A stretch of DNA of 64,000 nt from CAVQGZ01 sp942491665. Lineage in GTDB: Bacteria; Actinomycetota; Actinomycetes; Jiangellales; Jiangellaceae. Both the position numbers and the translations under genes were made by a program. Of this stretch, positions 42,730 to 51,967 are shown one piece after another (within the stretch, counting starts at the first letter, position 1; every line of letters begins with the position of its first letter). Where the stretch lies: NCBI GenBank assembly GCA_942491665.1, contig CALOBR010000007.1:62001-126000 (forward strand), in the 5' to 3' direction. The notes beneath the pieces are model-generated. The model was given only the letters and a program-made list of their open reading frames with translations. It was not told where the DNA came from and ran no database searches.

Positions 42730-44240
42730 TCAGCCGACGGCGCACCGTGGTCGACGGATCGTCCTGGTCCGAAAGGCTGCCTCAACTCCACCGGGTACGA
42801 CGTGCACCGTCTGGGGGTCGAGGGTGAGGGCCAGATCCTCGTGCTCATCGATGACGGGGACGACGGCGACGTCGACCAGCCCCGCTACTGCGTGGTCTCT
42901 TGTCACCGAGGTGCGGTTCGGGATGGGGAGGCCCAGCATCCGGGGCTCAAGGCGAACGAATCCATGCCCACGCGGATCACTCTCGACGGTCGGCGCGGCA
43001 ACGAACCTCAGCCTCACCCGATGCCGCGACCAGACACCACGCAGGACGACCCGGTCGGCTTCACGGGTCACCTCGAAGCCGGGGACGTCCGCGTCGCCAC
43101 CGTCGGCGGCCTCAACCGCAACGTCCACCTCCGTTGCCCAGCCGGGAGCGCGCAGCACGAGCGCGACGCTGCGCGGAGGGCTGCTGGTCACGACCCTGTC
43201 GGCGGCCAGCTGCTCGGGGTACTCGGTCTGCTGCTGCACCGTCACTGTGGCGCCCGCGACATCGAGGACGGTACGCATCGGCCCGTAGAGCGCCATGACG
43301 ATCTCGTGCTCGCCCTGCAGGACGGCGCCGCGCAGGTACGTCGGCAGCAGGCGACCGGCGTTCGGCACGCAGCAGACCGCCGCCTGCCTGTGCACCGGCG
43401 AGTACCGGTACCTGGTCTGGTGAGGGTCATCGGGCACGTCGGGCCTGGCACCGGCCATGGCCAGGGCGTTGTCGGTCTGCAGGTAGGCGACCCGCCGACA
43501 GGCTCGGGTGCCAGGCGCCCAGCCCGGCGATCCACTCGTCTCCGAGAGGTCCGTGCGCTGGAGTCAGGCACGCGCGCAGCCGTGTCAGGTACGCGGCAAG
43601 GCCATCGGCGAGCTCGGGGCGTGGACAACCTGGCTGGCGATCACCAGCGCGCGCAGGTGCTCGTAGGTGTGTACGCCATGGCCCACGAACATGGCGTGGG
43701 GGTCCAGCAGACTGCCGAGCTGGGCGTCCCTCTCCGAGGTGTGCCCCTCGCAGAAGGCCGTGCAGAGCCATGCGGCGTAGTCGCGGGAATCCTCCTCGCC
43801 GGTGAGGTATGACAAGCGGTCCAGGACGTCAACCAGCATCAGGCCGTGCGCGCCCCCGGCGGAGGACCCCACCGGGAACGGACTCGCCCCACCCATCGGC
43901 CAGGCAGACATCGTCACGCGCATGGCGCGCACCGCCGCACGCTCGGCGGGATCTCCCACGACCAAGATGTGCCGCAGCCAGCCGTCCCGCCAGTTTGCTG
44001 TTCCACCAGAGGAACTGCTCGGGATGCTCGTGATCGGCCCCGTTCCGACCGCAAGCCGATCGCGGCCGTAGGGGTCATCTGCCTCGATCGGGTCCGGCAC
44101 GAGACGGTTCAGATGCCCGACGAAGCCGTCCAGATCCCGGCGCGCTTGCCGGCTCGCCTACTCCCGGACCCGTGACCACGTCTGCGCGCAGATGAAACCT
44201 CCACGGTTCCGGCTGCACACAGGGCGACACCCGCCGCAGC
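42730..44240 (-). pseudogene. Broken glycoside-hydrolase-like gene (DUF1680/GH127, beta-L-arabinofuranosidase type)
   Basis: Segments in alternating frames read as one protein. The first, from about 44160, has FVGHLNRLVPDPIEADDPYG, ANWRDGWLRHILVVGDP and DPHAMFVGHGVHTYEHLRAL. A short second frame continues with AYLTRLRACLTPAHGPLGDE. The original frame resumes with LQTDNALAMAGARPDVPDD, CCVPNAGRLLPTYLRG and LVLRAPGWATEVDVAVEAAD. The CC-P-N block followed by a beta-sandwich resembles GH127/DUF1680 enzymes, which remove L-arabinofuranose. Frameshifts lie near 43620 and 43480, with a possible third near 44140, and the N-terminus is unclear. No internal deletion is obvious, so sequencing error is possible here. 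Confidence 0.55.
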
Positions 44241-44291
44241 GTGCCACGCGCCGGCCGCAAATTCGGTGGAGCTGTCGGCGGCTCGTGGAGC

Positions 44292-45281
44292 ATGCTGCCG
44301 ATTGTGATCGCCAGCCACGTCCCGGGGCCATGGCACCTGCGTCGCCCAACCACGGCCGACGCCGCGGCGCTGCTTGCGCTGTGCCATGCCGACGAGCGGC
44401 ATGCGATCGGCCGGACGGTGTCGACCCTGGCCGAGGTCGACGAGCTCCTGCACCCTGCGCACACGAGCCTGGACGCCGACCAGTGGCTGGCGGTCCCGGG
44501 CGATGGTGGCGGTGATCGGTTCCCGGTCGGATGGGCGATTGTCTGGGACCACGGCAACTCCGACCACCAGGATGTTGACGTCTTCCGCGACCCAGCTCGG
44601 GCCGATGAGCACCTGCGCGGCGAGCTGCTCGATCTCGTCGTGGCGCGGCTCGCCGAGCGCGCGTCGTTGTCGTCCTACCCGCTCGTCCACGCCGCGGCCG
44701 GGGCCTTCGCCGACGACCTGACGTACCGGGCCACCCTGGAGTCGCGTGGTTTCGTCCATGCGCGCACCTACCACCGCATGAGGATGGAGCTCGACGGCGA
44801 GCTGCTCCAGCAGGTGCCGGCTGGCGTCGACCTGGCTCCGTTCGACTTCGAGGCGGAGTCTCGGCAGGCCCTTCACCGCGTGGTCGAGGAGTCGTTCGTC
44901 GACCACTTCGGCTACACGTCCGTCTCCTACGCCGACTACTGGGCCGACGCGGACGCGGAACCGGCTGGCGATCGCGATTTCTGGCGGGTGGCCCGCGTCG
45001 ATGGGCGCATCGTCGGCGTCAGCCGGGCGAGCGGACGCAATGCCGAGCTCGGCGGCGGGTATGTTGCCGAGCTTGCGGTGCTGCCATCCCACCGAGGTCG
45101 AGGGATCGCGAAGGCACTTCTCACGTCCACCTTCGAGGCGTACCGGCGCGCCGGGCGCACCTGGGGCGGGCTGATGGTCGACACCGAGAACACGACCGGG
45201 GCCTTGGGGCTCTACACCTCGATCGGCATGGCCCCGACGGAGCAGATCTACGACCACACCCGCGACGTGCTCGCGAGCTGA
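44292..45281 (+). CDS. Two-domain GNAT acetyltransferase
   Basis: This protein of about 329 residues consists of two GNAT domains, an arrangement like mycothiol synthase MshD. The C-terminal domain has the clear acetyl-CoA motif VAELAVLPSHRGRGIAKALL followed by TENTTGALGLYTSIGM. The N-terminal domain is degenerate, with HLRRPTTADAAALLALCHAD at its start. The acceptor is unknown, and there is no evidence that this is MshD itself. ATG 44292 is used, although its GGAG is only one base away. It is divergent from the GH127-like pseudogene. Confidence 0.8.
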   Translation: MLPIVIASHVPGPWHLRRPTTADAAALLALCHADERHAIGRTVSTLAEVDELLHPAHTSLDADQWLAVPGDGGGDRFPVGWAIVWDHGNSDHQDVDVFRDPARADEHLRGELLDLVVARLAERASLSSYPLVHAAAGAFADDLTYRATLESRGFVHARTYHRMRMELDGELLQQVPAGVDLAPFDFEAESRQALHRVVEESFVDHFGYTSVSYADYWADADAEPAGDRDFWRVARVDGRIVGVSRASGRNAELGGGYVAELAVLPSHRGRGIAKALLTSTFEAYRRAGRTWGGLMVDTENTTGALGLYTSIGMAPTEQIYDHTRDVLAS

Positions 45282-46052
45282 CCTCAGCAGCTACCTCCAC
45301 GGAGGCTGCACGTGGGGAGTTCCCGATGCACTGCCGCCCCTTGACGTGCGGGGGCGCTGGTCGCGCCGGGCGAACGATCCGCGCCCGGCTGCTCCGGACC
45401 AGCGTTGCACGGAGTCACCGAAGAATGGGACCACAAACACTGGCGCACCATCGTTCGCCGCCACCCTGTCTCCCGGCTCGATGACCGCTGGCCTCGAGTC
45501 GTCTTGGCCCGGCAACAGGCTCGACGGGGTCCATCCGTTTGGCCGGCTCGATGGCCTTGATCAGGTTGCCTCGTAGGACCGACACGCGGCCACTACCGCG
45601 GCAATGAAGAGCCTGCCCGGTTGGTCAGCAGCGTCGCCGTCGCGGGATCCGAGGCAGCCCGGCTCCGCATCGCGCCGGTCGAGGCACTGCGCAGGGGCGT
45701 CGAGGTGCGTTTCGGTATGCCCCCGCCGCATCGTGCTGCAATTCGGGTTGCCTACGCCTTGTCGTGGTGCGGCTCAGGCAGCCCTGCCTACCCAGATGCC
45801 GCCTCGAAACCAGCGAGACCCGTGACGACGATCCCCCACCCAAGCCGCCACCGGTGCCAGGGCAAGAGCTCCCGGACGCGGCACTAGCCCAGAGCCTGCG
45901 TCGGTGTTGCCAAGTCCACCCAGGTGCCCCGCTTCCGCCGTGCCACGGCAACCAGGGCATCGGCCGGTCGGGCGACGACCCTTCTTGCCGCCGATCACGC
46001 GCCGCTCGCCCCGCGCTTGCGCGCGTCGATCCCGTCCGTCTTGCGACGCGGG
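45282..46052. other. 770 bases with no recognisable gene
   Basis: Only short open frames occur here on either strand and none has a family I recognise. One minus-strand frame (45291-45515) reads VAANDGAPVFVVPFFGDS with reasonable codon use but no start or partner, and could be a scrap of a lost gene. The region lies between the GNAT gene and an amber-interrupted pseudogene, so it is probably debris. Confidence 0.4.
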
Positions 46053-46640
46053 CTACCGCGCTGACCGCTTCGAGGCGTGGTAGCTGATCAGGCCGGCGAG
46101 TGTGAGCGGACCGTCCTGGTGGGGCGCGAAGACCTGCACAGACCCGGTGGCGTCCGTGAACCGACCCGTGTCACCGACGCTGTTGACCGTACCGAAGGTC
46201 CGGGTGTCGAGGACGACCAGCTCGAGTCCCAGGCTGGCCGGGTCGACGGACGCAACGAAGGTGAGGTCGTCGCCCAACCACACCTCGTCGCCGTTGGCCG
46301 CGGTCCGCGTGTTCGCTCCATCGACCAGGCCCTAGGTGACGAAGGCTTCACTGGGGGCGACGGTCACGCCACGCAGCTGGAGGCGGTGGAAGCCCGACAA
46401 CGTGATTCGGCCCAGGTGGGAGATCCTGCCGACGCCCTCGAAGTTGAGAGACGCACCCGACCCGCCCGGCCACATCGGGTCACATCGATCATCAGGTTCG
46501 CTCGACCAGTAGCTGGTGAACTTCTGAACCCCGTCATCGGCATCGGGCCGGCCCTGCCGGCCCGGTGCCGGTGTTGCGACCCCCCAGACGGTGAGCAGCA
46601 CGACCAGCACTGTTAGCAGCACTGGTGCGATTGCGCTCAT
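46053..46640 (-). pseudogene. Exported beta-barrel-like protein interrupted by an in-frame amber stop
   Basis: ATG 46640 has GGGGGA seven bases upstream. A signal-peptide-like hydrophobic stretch (MSAIAPVLLTVLVVLLTVWG) is followed by a beta-rich domain with GVGRISHLGRITLSGFHRLQ. At 46332-46334 a TAG stops the frame after APSEAFVT. The same frame then continues without shift into GLVDGANTRTAANGDEVWLG, DTGRFTDATGSVQVFAP and LTLAGLISYHAS to a stop at 46053. The TAANGD and GTGRF-x-x-ATGS blocks belong to a known type of bacterial beta-barrel protein without assigned function. A single base change, such as CAG or GAG to TAG, explains the break. Confidence 0.65.
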
Positions 46641-46829
46641 GGCAACGTCCCCCTTTTGTGGTTCCCGGTGCGGTCCGCCGTGCCCGCGCACCTTCAGCAT
46701 GCGCCGGGGCTCGTGCGGATTGGTCCGGTAGACGCGCTGCTTCCAGTCGGCATCGTCCTCGCGACACCGCCCGACACCGGGCCTCCGCTGGTGGGGATCT
46801 GACTCGTCGGCAGGCAACGGACGCGCAGG

Positions 46830-48023
46830 TCACAGGCGAGCGGCTGCTTGCGCGACAGCGCCAAAGCGGATCAGTTCTTGCTCGAGACGCACCTGCGAGC
46901 CCCAGGTGTCTGTACACAGGTCTGCGTACAGATGTGCCTCGTCGTCGGTCAGATGCTCGAGGTCGCGCCTGGCCTGCTCGGCTTCACGGCCCCATCGGTC
47001 GCGGTGCTCCAGCAGCGTCGCGCGGTCCATGAGCATGCTCGCGACGTTCGGCAGCACCGCCCGCAGCCGGTCGAGGATGGCGAAGCCATGCGTGTCGATG
47101 TCGCCCCAGTAGTGCACGTCGACCGCGTGCAGCCACCCGATCGGGCCAAGCAGCTCCGGCGCCTGGTTGCCCGCCCCCCAAATCGCCAGGGCTCCGGCCA
47201 TCTGGGGGAACGCGAGCATCGAGACCTCGTTCTCCACGACGACGACCCGGCGCACGCGCGGCGACATCCCGGCAAGTTCGTCAACGCCCACCGTGACGTC
47301 CAGCAGCCCGGGCACCGGGGCGGTCGCGGGGTCGAGTGCTCGGAAGCGGACACGAGCGGGGCGGCTGCGAAAGCCGTAGGCCGCCTCGAAGGCCCGCATC
47401 GTGCTCATCCGTGCTCGTGGTCGCCCGTCGTCGACGAGCGCGGCGATCGTCTGGCGGTGGCGCTCGACGATCTTGGTGTGCACGCCGGGCAGGTCGACCT
47501 GGCGCACGTACACGTGTGGGCTTGGATGGGAGCGCAGCCACTCGGCCACGGCGAGGACGGCCACCCAGTCCGCCCCGATGTCGAGCACCCGCAGCGGGTG
47601 CGCAGCTGCGTACCACCGAAAGAGCGCTGGAGTCCGCTCCACCAGCGAGTCGAAGGTCGCCGCCTCGCGGGTTCGACCGAGAAGGTCAAGGGCAGCGCCG
47701 TAGGTGTCGACCACACCGGCCACGGGCAGCGTCTGCGTCCCCAGCGACCGCGACGCCCGCGCCTCGCTCTCCACGCGGTAGCCGCGTGCCGACTCGTGCC
47801 GAGCCGCCCAGTGACGGGCCTCGTCGAAACGGGTGCCGAGCTCGCTCGCCGTCGGGCCGCGAAGGCGAACACGTATGGGAAATGCCGTCGGTGGCGTGAC
47901 TCGCACTCCGTCGGGTACTACGTCGAGCGGGACGCGCGTGGCGAGCAGCCGACCCGACGTCCACTCCTTCCCAACCGCGGCGCGGACGTCCTCGGGGCGC
48001 GTCCACACGCGAGCGGTCGGCAC
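46830..48023 (-). CDS. jetD: Wadjet nuclease subunit JetD
   Basis: This 397-residue protein has the DUF3322 N-terminal and DUF2220 C-terminal regions of JetD. The Toprim-like catalytic part is visible: VVVENEVSMLAFPQMAG carries the conserved glutamate and HYWGDIDTHGFAILDRLRAV the D-x-D pair that would hold Mg2+. In Wadjet, JetD cuts plasmid DNA that the JetABC complex has recognised by loop extrusion. The GTG start follows the jetC stop by six bases, with AGGG overlapping that stop. It is last in the order jetA-jetB-jetC-jetD. Confidence 0.9.
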   Translation of the reverse strand: MPTARVWTRPEDVRAAVGKEWTSGRLLATRVPLDVVPDGVRVTPPTAFPIRVRLRGPTASELGTRFDEARHWAARHESARGYRVESEARASRSLGTQTLPVAGVVDTYGAALDLLGRTREAATFDSLVERTPALFRWYAAAHPLRVLDIGADWVAVLAVAEWLRSHPSPHVYVRQVDLPGVHTKIVERHRQTIAALVDDGRPRARMSTMRAFEAAYGFRSRPARVRFRALDPATAPVPGLLDVTVGVDELAGMSPRVRRVVVVENEVSMLAFPQMAGALAIWGAGNQAPELLGPIGWLHAVDVHYWGDIDTHGFAILDRLRAVLPNVASMLMDRATLLEHRDRWGREAEQARRDLEHLTDDEAHLYADLCTDTWGSQVRLEQELIRFGAVAQAAARL

Positions 48024-48029
48024 TTCGCC

Positions 48030-51000
48030 CTACACCGACGCGCGGGCCGCCGACACCGCGGCCTTCTCGAAGCGGTACTCCTCGATCGTGACGTTGCGCA
48101 CCATCGCCGTCTGCCCGCCCTTGGTGTGCACGTAGCCCACGTGCGAGACGTAAGGCTCGATCACGTGGATCTTCTGAAGTGGCGTAACGACGAGCAGCTG
48201 CAGGCCCATCCGTCGGAACAGCTCGAGCCCGAACCGGGCCGACTCGTCCGACCCGCGGCCGAAGGCTTCGTCGATCACGACGAAGCGGAACGTCCGGCTG
48301 TGCACCTCACCGGAGACGAGCCCGAACTGGTAGGCCAGGCTGGCCGCCAGCACGGTGTAGGCGAGCTTCTCCTTCTGGCCGCCGGACTTGCCACCAGAGT
48401 CGGTGTAGTGCTCCTGCTCGCTCTCGTCGTCGAGGCGGCGCTCGCTGGCTGCGAAGCGGAACCAGGTGCGCACGTCGGTGACCTTTGCGGTCCAGCGGCG
48501 GTCCTCCTCGGTGCGTCCCTCGCGCCCCTGGAAGCGGCTGACCAGCTCTTTCACCAGCAGGAACTTCGCCTCGGAGTACTGCTCGTTGCCGGGGCCGGTG
48601 ACGGCGTCCTCGGTGCACTCGCGCAGCAGCCGCCCGAAGTCGCGCACGTCGGCGTCCTCCGACGGCGTCGGCTCGAGCTGGATGTAGGTGGTGGGCTGGT
48701 AGGCGATGTCGCGCAGCGAGGCGTTGATCGTGTCGATGCGCCGGCGGATGCCCGCACGAGCGGTGTCAAGCGCGGTACGGAACCCGACGACCTCTCGGAT
48801 CGCGTTGACGTTGAGCTGCTGCTTGAAGGCATCCTCGAACCGGGGGAGGTCGTCGTCGACGAGTCTGGTGTGCAGCGTGCGGTACTCCGAACCTGCCTCG
48901 ACCGCGGCGTCCATCTCCTGTGTCGCCAGCGGCCAGCGGTTCTTGAGCCGCGTCATCGCCCCGACGATCCTTTCGGCCAGCCGACCGGCGCGCCTGTCGT
49001 CGATGTCGATCGCCTGCTGGAGGCCTTCGCGTACTCGGCGCTCGACGGAGTCGCACGTCTCGATCGTCAACCCGCGCTCGCCTGACTCGCCACTCAGACG
49101 GGCATCGAGGTCACTGACCACCTGCGCCGGAACCGGCTCCAGCGCGCTGCGCTCGTGGTCGAGATCGGCGACGGCCGAGCGGTCGGCTTCGATCTGCGCA
49201 CCCAGCCTGCCGATCTCGGCGTCGTGACGCGCCAGCTGCTCGGCCAGACCAGCCGCCTCGCCCTGGACTGCGTCCACCCGCCTGGTGAGCTCGTCGAGAA
49301 CGTCGCTTGCCGCGCGCAAGGACGCCACCTCGCTCTGCAGCGACGTGATCGTCACCGCCTCCTGCTGCCAGTCGAGGTCGGCGAACGACTCGCGGCTGCC
49401 GAGCACGGCCACCGCCTGGGCGCGTTGGCTCAGGTGCAGGTTCTCCTCGGCCAGCGCCTTCTGCTCGACGTGAAGCTCGCCCAGCGTGCGGGTCAGCCTG
49501 CTGAGCTCGCCGGCGAGTGCCTCACGCTTGGCCTCGTTGCTCCACCCCAGCACGTAGCGGCGCCGGTCGCCCAGGGGATACCGGTCGTCCTTCTCGTGTC
49601 GGTTGCCCGAGCCCTTCATCTGGCCGTTGCGGGTGACGGCTCGACCGGCTCGGCGGAACTCCTCAGGTGTTCGCGCGCACACCAGGTCGAACCGGCGGGT
49701 CACCTCGGCGGCCACCCATGCCGACGCGGGCAGACCGGGACGCACGTCGATCTTGTGCACCAGCGACCGCTCGTCGACAGGCGGTTCGGCCTGGGCAGCG
49801 CCACGCAGCCGGTAGAACACCAGACGTCCGCGAAGGTTGGTGTCGTCGACCCAGCGCGACGCCTGCGCGTAGTGCCGGTCGGGCACCAGCAGCGACAGAC
49901 CGAAACCTCGCATGAGCCGTTCGGCGGCCGGCTCCCACTCGGGGTCGTCGACCCGCATCAGCTCGCCAGCGAACGGCAGGTCAGATGCCTCGATGCCGAG
50001 CGCTTCGCACATCACGGCGCGGATGCCGACCACCCGCTCGTCGATGTTGCTCGTGCGCCGAGCCAGGCCGGCCACCTCGACGCGCAGCGCCTCGGCCCTC
50101 TCGCTGCTGGTGTGGGTGGCGACGGCGATCTCGGCCTGGCGGTTCTCTATCTCACCTCGGCGAGCGTCCGAGCGGTCCGTGGCGTCGGCCAGGCGACCGG
50201 CCAGCGTCTCGAACTCGGCCGATGACGTGGGTGGCTCGAGGCCGATCTGGGCGCAGAGCCGAGTGAACTCGTCGCACGCACGACGCTTGGCCTCGCGCCG
50301 GTGCCGGGCCTGATCGATCTCGACGTCCAGCTGGGTCAGCCGGTCGCCCCCGTTGGTAGCGATCGCTGTGCGTAGGTCGGCAAGGGTGCGCTGGGACTGC
50401 TCGCTGCGCTCACCGGTCTCGTCGCGCCGTCGTTGTGCCCGCGTCCGCTCACCCTCGCGGCGCTGCACCCGATCGTGCAGCAGCGCCACCTTCCGCTCGA
50501 CGACGTGGGTGCGCAGCGCGTCGCGCAGCCCGCGCAACGCTCGGGCCTCGGCGACGGTGGCGACGTGCGCGTCGAGGTCGGCAACGATGGGCTCGAGCGC
50601 CTCGACCTGTCCCTTCGCCGTGAGCACGGCGTCGTGGGCTCGGGTGAGGTCTTGGTAGTGGGTGATGAGGGCGGCGATGCGCGGGGCCACGTCCGGCGGT
50701 TCGAGCATGTGGGCGCGCACGAAGTCGGTGAGGTTGCCGACCGACTTCATCGAGACCGTTTGGTGGAACAGCTCGAGAGCCTGGGGGTGCGCGATGCCGA
50801 AGCGGCGGCGAAAGTCTTGCGCGTACGGCGCGAACGCCTCGTACACCGACGCCCCAGAGGCGCGCAGTTGCGAGCGCAGCGCCGCCATGTCGGCGCCAAA
50901 GTCGGCGAAGGCGCCCTGGATCGACTGCTCACCCTCGGCGACGACGAACAGCTTGGCCGGACTGCCGGAGTGGTCGCGAAACCAAAACACCTGCGCCAGC

Positions 51001-51395
51001 GTGACCGTCTGGCCCAGGGCCGCGTTGTCGAAGACCGCGAGAAGCACCGAGTACTGGTCGGTGCCGCGCAGTGCCACCGGCTTGGCGCTGGTACCGGACC
51101 CTCGCTCGGACTTGTAGTGCCCCAGCACGTACGAGGTGACGCTCCGCTCGCGGAACTCCGCGCCGGCAGCCTTGTTGTAGGAGATCTTGGCCGGCGGGAC
51201 GAGCAGGGTGGTGAGTCCGTCGACCAGGGTCGACTTGCCCGAGCCGATGTCGCCGGTGAGCAGCGCGTTGTCACCGTCGAGGCGCACGCACCACGCCTGC
51301 CGGTCGAAGGTGCCCCAGTTGCGCAGCTCGAAGCGGCGCAGACGAAAGCCGCCCGGCTGCTCGCCGAACAGGTCGAGCTCGATGTCGTCGCTCAC
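48030..51395 (-). CDS. jetC: Wadjet SMC-like ATPase subunit JetC
   Basis: This 1121-residue SMC/MukB-like ATPase has Walker A LLTGDIGSGKSTLVDGLTTL near residue 40, two long coiled-coil arms with a central hinge-like region, and at the C-terminus the ABC signature SGGQKEKLAYTVLAAS and Walker B FRFVVIDEAFGRGSDES. JetC drives ATP-dependent loop extrusion by the condensin-like JetABC complex, which detects small circular DNA. GTG 51395 overlaps the jetB stop as GTGA. The length and order agree with type I Wadjet systems. Confidence 0.92.
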   Translation of the reverse strand: MSDDIELDLFGEQPGGFRLRRFELRNWGTFDRQAWCVRLDGDNALLTGDIGSGKSTLVDGLTTLLVPPAKISYNKAAGAEFRERSVTSYVLGHYKSERGSGTSAKPVALRGTDQYSVLLAVFDNAALGQTVTLAQVFWFRDHSGSPAKLFVVAEGEQSIQGAFADFGADMAALRSQLRASGASVYEAFAPYAQDFRRRFGIAHPQALELFHQTVSMKSVGNLTDFVRAHMLEPPDVAPRIAALITHYQDLTRAHDAVLTAKGQVEALEPIVADLDAHVATVAEARALRGLRDALRTHVVERKVALLHDRVQRREGERTRAQRRRDETGERSEQSQRTLADLRTAIATNGGDRLTQLDVEIDQARHRREAKRRACDEFTRLCAQIGLEPPTSSAEFETLAGRLADATDRSDARRGEIENRQAEIAVATHTSSERAEALRVEVAGLARRTSNIDERVVGIRAVMCEALGIEASDLPFAGELMRVDDPEWEPAAERLMRGFGLSLLVPDRHYAQASRWVDDTNLRGRLVFYRLRGAAQAEPPVDERSLVHKIDVRPGLPASAWVAAEVTRRFDLVCARTPEEFRRAGRAVTRNGQMKGSGNRHEKDDRYPLGDRRRYVLGWSNEAKREALAGELSRLTRTLGELHVEQKALAEENLHLSQRAQAVAVLGSRESFADLDWQQEAVTITSLQSEVASLRAASDVLDELTRRVDAVQGEAAGLAEQLARHDAEIGRLGAQIEADRSAVADLDHERSALEPVPAQVVSDLDARLSGESGERGLTIETCDSVERRVREGLQQAIDIDDRRAGRLAERIVGAMTRLKNRWPLATQEMDAAVEAGSEYRTLHTRLVDDDLPRFEDAFKQQLNVNAIREVVGFRTALDTARAGIRRRIDTINASLRDIAYQPTTYIQLEPTPSEDADVRDFGRLLRECTEDAVTGPGNEQYSEAKFLLVKELVSRFQGREGRTEEDRRWTAKVTDVRTWFRFAASERRLDDESEQEHYTDSGGKSGGQKEKLAYTVLAASLAYQFGLVSGEVHSRTFRFVVIDEAFGRGSDESARFGLELFRRMGLQLLVVTPLQKIHVIEPYVSHVGYVHTKGGQTAMVRNVTIEEYRFEKAAVSAARASV

Positions 51396-51967
51396 GAGTC
51401 CCGCTGCTCCTCGTCGAGGTAGGCGGCCAGCCGCTGGTCGAAGTCGGCGAGCCATTGCGCGTCCACGAACGCTTTCAGCACCCGGCGTACCTCGAACGTG
51501 TGGGCCTGCCCACGAAGCCGGCGCAGAAACCCGAGCTCGACGATCTTGTTGAGGTCGGCCTCGACCGCGTCGGCCAGCTTCGCCTCCTGAAGCCGCAGCG
51601 GGTGGTGCGTGCGTACCAGCTCGACGGCCTCATCGCGGGTCAGCACCAACCGGGTCTCGTCACCCTGGGAGTCCAGCTCGAGCAGCCGACGTCGCAGCAG
51701 CGCGAGCATGAGACTCACCCGGTACGACAGCTGGCGGCGGGCGATGAGTCGGGGCACGTCCGACTCGCCCTCCATCGGCTCGATCGGCACCACGTAGGCG
51801 TACCCTTCCGCCTCGTCCACCGTGACCTCCAACCCGAGTGGGCGCAGGTAGTCCAGCGCCTGCGGGGCCAGCCGCAGCACGGCCTCCCAAGCCGTGGGGT
51901 GCTCGTCGGCTTGCACGATGCCGCGCAGCAGTGGCACGACCGCCGCCGACAGCATGGGCTCACTCAT
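51392..51967 (-). CDS. jetB: Wadjet kite-like subunit JetB (DUF4194)
   Basis: This 191-residue protein of the DUF4194 type is mostly winged-helix in character. It contains LLRGIVQADEHPTAWEAVLR near the start, then RLIARRQLSYRVSLMLALLR and ADLNKIVELGFLRRLRGQ. JetB corresponds to MukE, a kite subunit that bridges JetA to the JetC heads. ATG 51967 lies eight bases inside the 3' end of jetA, and the stop overlaps the jetC start, so all three are translationally coupled. Confidence 0.9.
   Translation of the reverse strand: MSEPMLSAAVVPLLRGIVQADEHPTAWEAVLRLAPQALDYLRPLGLEVTVDEAEGYAYVVPIEPMEGESDVPRLIARRQLSYRVSLMLALLRRRLLELDSQGDETRLVLTRDEAVELVRTHHPLRLQEAKLADAVEADLNKIVELGFLRRLRGQAHTFEVRRVLKAFVDAQWLADFDQRLAAYLDEEQRDS

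Noticed and set aside
46848..49085. Long plus-strand frame opposite jetD and jetC
   Set aside because: Shadow caused by high GC at third positions; the Jet proteins on the other strand are unmistakable.
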